From a virus, in the IMG/VR virus record IMGVR_UViG_3300042317_000174, positions 1 through 30,555 of that record: 30,555 bases of DNA. One strand, written 5' to 3'. The notes under the pieces are model-generated. The model saw nothing but the letters and a program-made list of their open reading frames with translations. It did not search any database and was not told the origin of the DNA. Positions 29,509-30,555 of the stretch are shown here, one piece after another (the stretch's first letter is position 1; each line of letters starts with the position of its first letter). Made by a program: the position numbers and the translations under genes.

Positions 29509-30378
29509 ATGAAGACAAGTAACAATGTAATATGCGCAACAAGTGCAGGTTTGACTTCGGTAATGATGGCAATTAAAATGAAAGAATGGTATCCACAATG
29601 CAATGTAGTAAACGTGTTTTTAAATACAGGTAAAGAAGACCCGCGAAGCCTTGAATTTATGCATGAGTGTGATAATTATTTTAACTTGAATTTAGTTTGG
29701 TTAGAAGCGGTTATAAATGGCAAAAAACAAGGTAGCACCTACAAGGTTACCTCTTACTACAATTTAAACACGGACGGAAAAATATTTGAAAAAGGAATAC
29801 AAAAATACGGAATACCGAGTAGGGTAAATAAATGGTGCAACCGAGAATTGAAGTTAGAACCATTAAGAAAATATGCAAATGATATTTTTGGTTTTGATAA
29901 TTGGTCTTTAGCACTTGGAATAAGAATAGACGAAATAGACAGGGTATCGGAAAAATACAAAGAAAATAATACTTTTTACCCTCCATTTGAAAACAAAGTA
30001 GACCAACGCGAACGAAATAAGTTTTGGAAAGACCAACCCATTAAGTTAAAAATAAAAGGATACGAAGGTAATTGCGATTTTTGCTTTGAGAAGTCAAAAA
30101 GAAAACGAATGACCATAGCTTTAGAAAATCCTAATAAATTAATTTGGTGGGATAAAATGGAAAAGAAATATGCGTTAATTGAAATTGAAGGTAAAGACCA
30201 ATACAATTCTATGGTTCAAAGCGGCGGGGCTTATTTCGGCAGATTAAACGAATCTATTGAGCAAATAGTTGAAGACGCTAAAAAACCTTTCTATAAAGCA
30301 ACTGACGAATACGTATACGAAAATGACTTATTTGATTTTGAGACTGATTGCGGCATAAATTGTAAAATTGAATTATAA
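29509..30378 (+). CDS. PAPS-reductase-like PP-loop protein
   Basis: A 289-residue member of the adenine-nucleotide alpha-hydrolase superfamily, close to phage PAPS-reductase-like proteins. The PP-loop is 'TSAGLTSVMMA' (11-21), where the usual SGG-x-TS has Ala in place of the first Gly. 'NVFLNTGKEDPRSLEF' follows as expected. 'KWCNRELKLEP' (C110) corresponds to the conserved Cys/Lys region. C189/C192 ('CDFC') with C281/C285 at the end may bind zinc or an iron-sulfur cluster. Possible roles are sulfur or nucleotide metabolism, or DNA modification. AT-rich codons with many GAT suggest recent acquisition. Confidence 0.75.
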   Translation: MKTSNNVICATSAGLTSVMMAIKMKEWYPQCNVVNVFLNTGKEDPRSLEFMHECDNYFNLNLVWLEAVINGKKQGSTYKVTSYYNLNTDGKIFEKGIQKYGIPSRVNKWCNRELKLEPLRKYANDIFGFDNWSLALGIRIDEIDRVSEKYKENNTFYPPFENKVDQRERNKFWKDQPIKLKIKGYEGNCDFCFEKSKRKRMTIALENPNKLIWWDKMEKKYALIEIEGKDQYNSMVQSGGAYFGRLNESIEQIVEDAKKPFYKATDEYVYENDLFDFETDCGINCKIEL

Positions 30379-30388
30379 AAATAAAATT

Positions 30389-30555
30389 ATGGATCTAGAC
30401 TTAAAAATACTTTGGGCTAAGAACACCCTTTGGGTAGTCCGCGAACGAATTAAAAACGTAAGGGAAAAACTAGAAAAGGACAAACCAGACGCAAAGGACT
30501 ACATTAACGGCGGTAAGGACAGCGAAGAACAATTACTAAAAACCGAACTTGTCCT
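30389..30555 (+). CDS. Coiled-coil small protein, 5' part (continues at base 1)
   Basis: ATG 30389 follows the PP-loop gene by ten bases. The frame ('MDLDLKILWAKNTLWVVRER') is open to the end of the window and, because 30429-30555 equals 1-127, continues to the stop at 257. Total 98 residues. N-terminal helix with two Trp, then charged coiled coil. Function unknown. Confidence 0.8.
   Translation, partial: MDLDLKILWAKNTLWVVRERIKNVREKLEKDKPDAKDYINGGKDSEEQLLKTELV

Overview
The window is a complete, circularly closed phage genome. Bases 1-127 are repeated exactly at 30429-30555, and one gene reads straight through the junction, so the unique genome is 30,428 bp. The gene set (small and large terminase, portal, XkdF-type protease, HK97-like capsid protein, 678-residue tape measure, holin/endolysin/spanin) is that of a long-tailed (siphovirus-like) dsDNA phage. 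The host is most likely a member of Bacteroidota, possibly Flavobacteriia-like. Several promoters carry the TAnnTTTG -7 element typical of that phylum, Shine-Dalgarno sequences are absent and replaced by A-rich leaders, and many small proteins belong to types common in Bacteroidota phages. I see no integrase, no clear repressor, no tRNA, no DNA polymerase and no CRISPR array, so a lytic, host-polymerase-dependent phage is the simplest reading.

Layout. (1) Early/replication block, 25981 through the junction to about 4900. A textbook promoter (TTTG-N19-TATATTTG) at 25981-26011 starts a run of tiny, tightly coupled genes, then a DnaA-domain-IV-like HTH protein, a replication-initiator-like protein behind a leader RNA with crossing helices, a DnaB/RecA-like ATPase, a PAPS-reductase-like PP-loop protein, a coiled-coil protein, a winged-helix protein and NinG. 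An ERF annealase, a PD-(D/E)XK exonuclease and later a mini SSB-like protein with a DDLPF tail complete a recombination module. (2) 2450-4040 is an array of very small genes joined by a repeated 17-mer (AAACAACAAGAACAATG), which supplies both the end of one gene and the start of the next. (3) After a strong terminator at 4906-4929, a second promoter starts the late region: small membrane proteins, a sigma-factor-like protein and the terminases.

(4) Virion genes follow in an unusual order. Large terminase is followed by tail/fibre proteins, tape measure, a tail-completion-like protein and a host-range fibre (8340-17142). Next come the only two minus-strand genes (17122-18424, a paralogous pair, possibly tail-assembly chaperones). 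The head block comes after that: protease/scaffold, capsid, a tail-tube candidate, portal and connector (18465-23302). (5) The lysis cassette at 23302-24589 has a small membrane protein, holin, M15 endopeptidase and a protein with both a lipobox and a C-terminal membrane anchor (candidate unimolecular spanin). A metallophosphoesterase closes the late region. A 386-bp noncoding stretch (25651-26036) with two terminators, a possible short RNA and the early promoter separates late from early genes.

Most genes favour C-ending codons (GAC, AAC, TAC). The small-gene array, the PP-loop gene and the fibre centre do not, which suggests mosaic exchange. The most interesting unexplained elements are the 27845-27934 leader RNA, the 17-mer small-gene array with its adjoining 2451-2631 element, and a recurring YAATATnGTT-ATG start context on six late genes.
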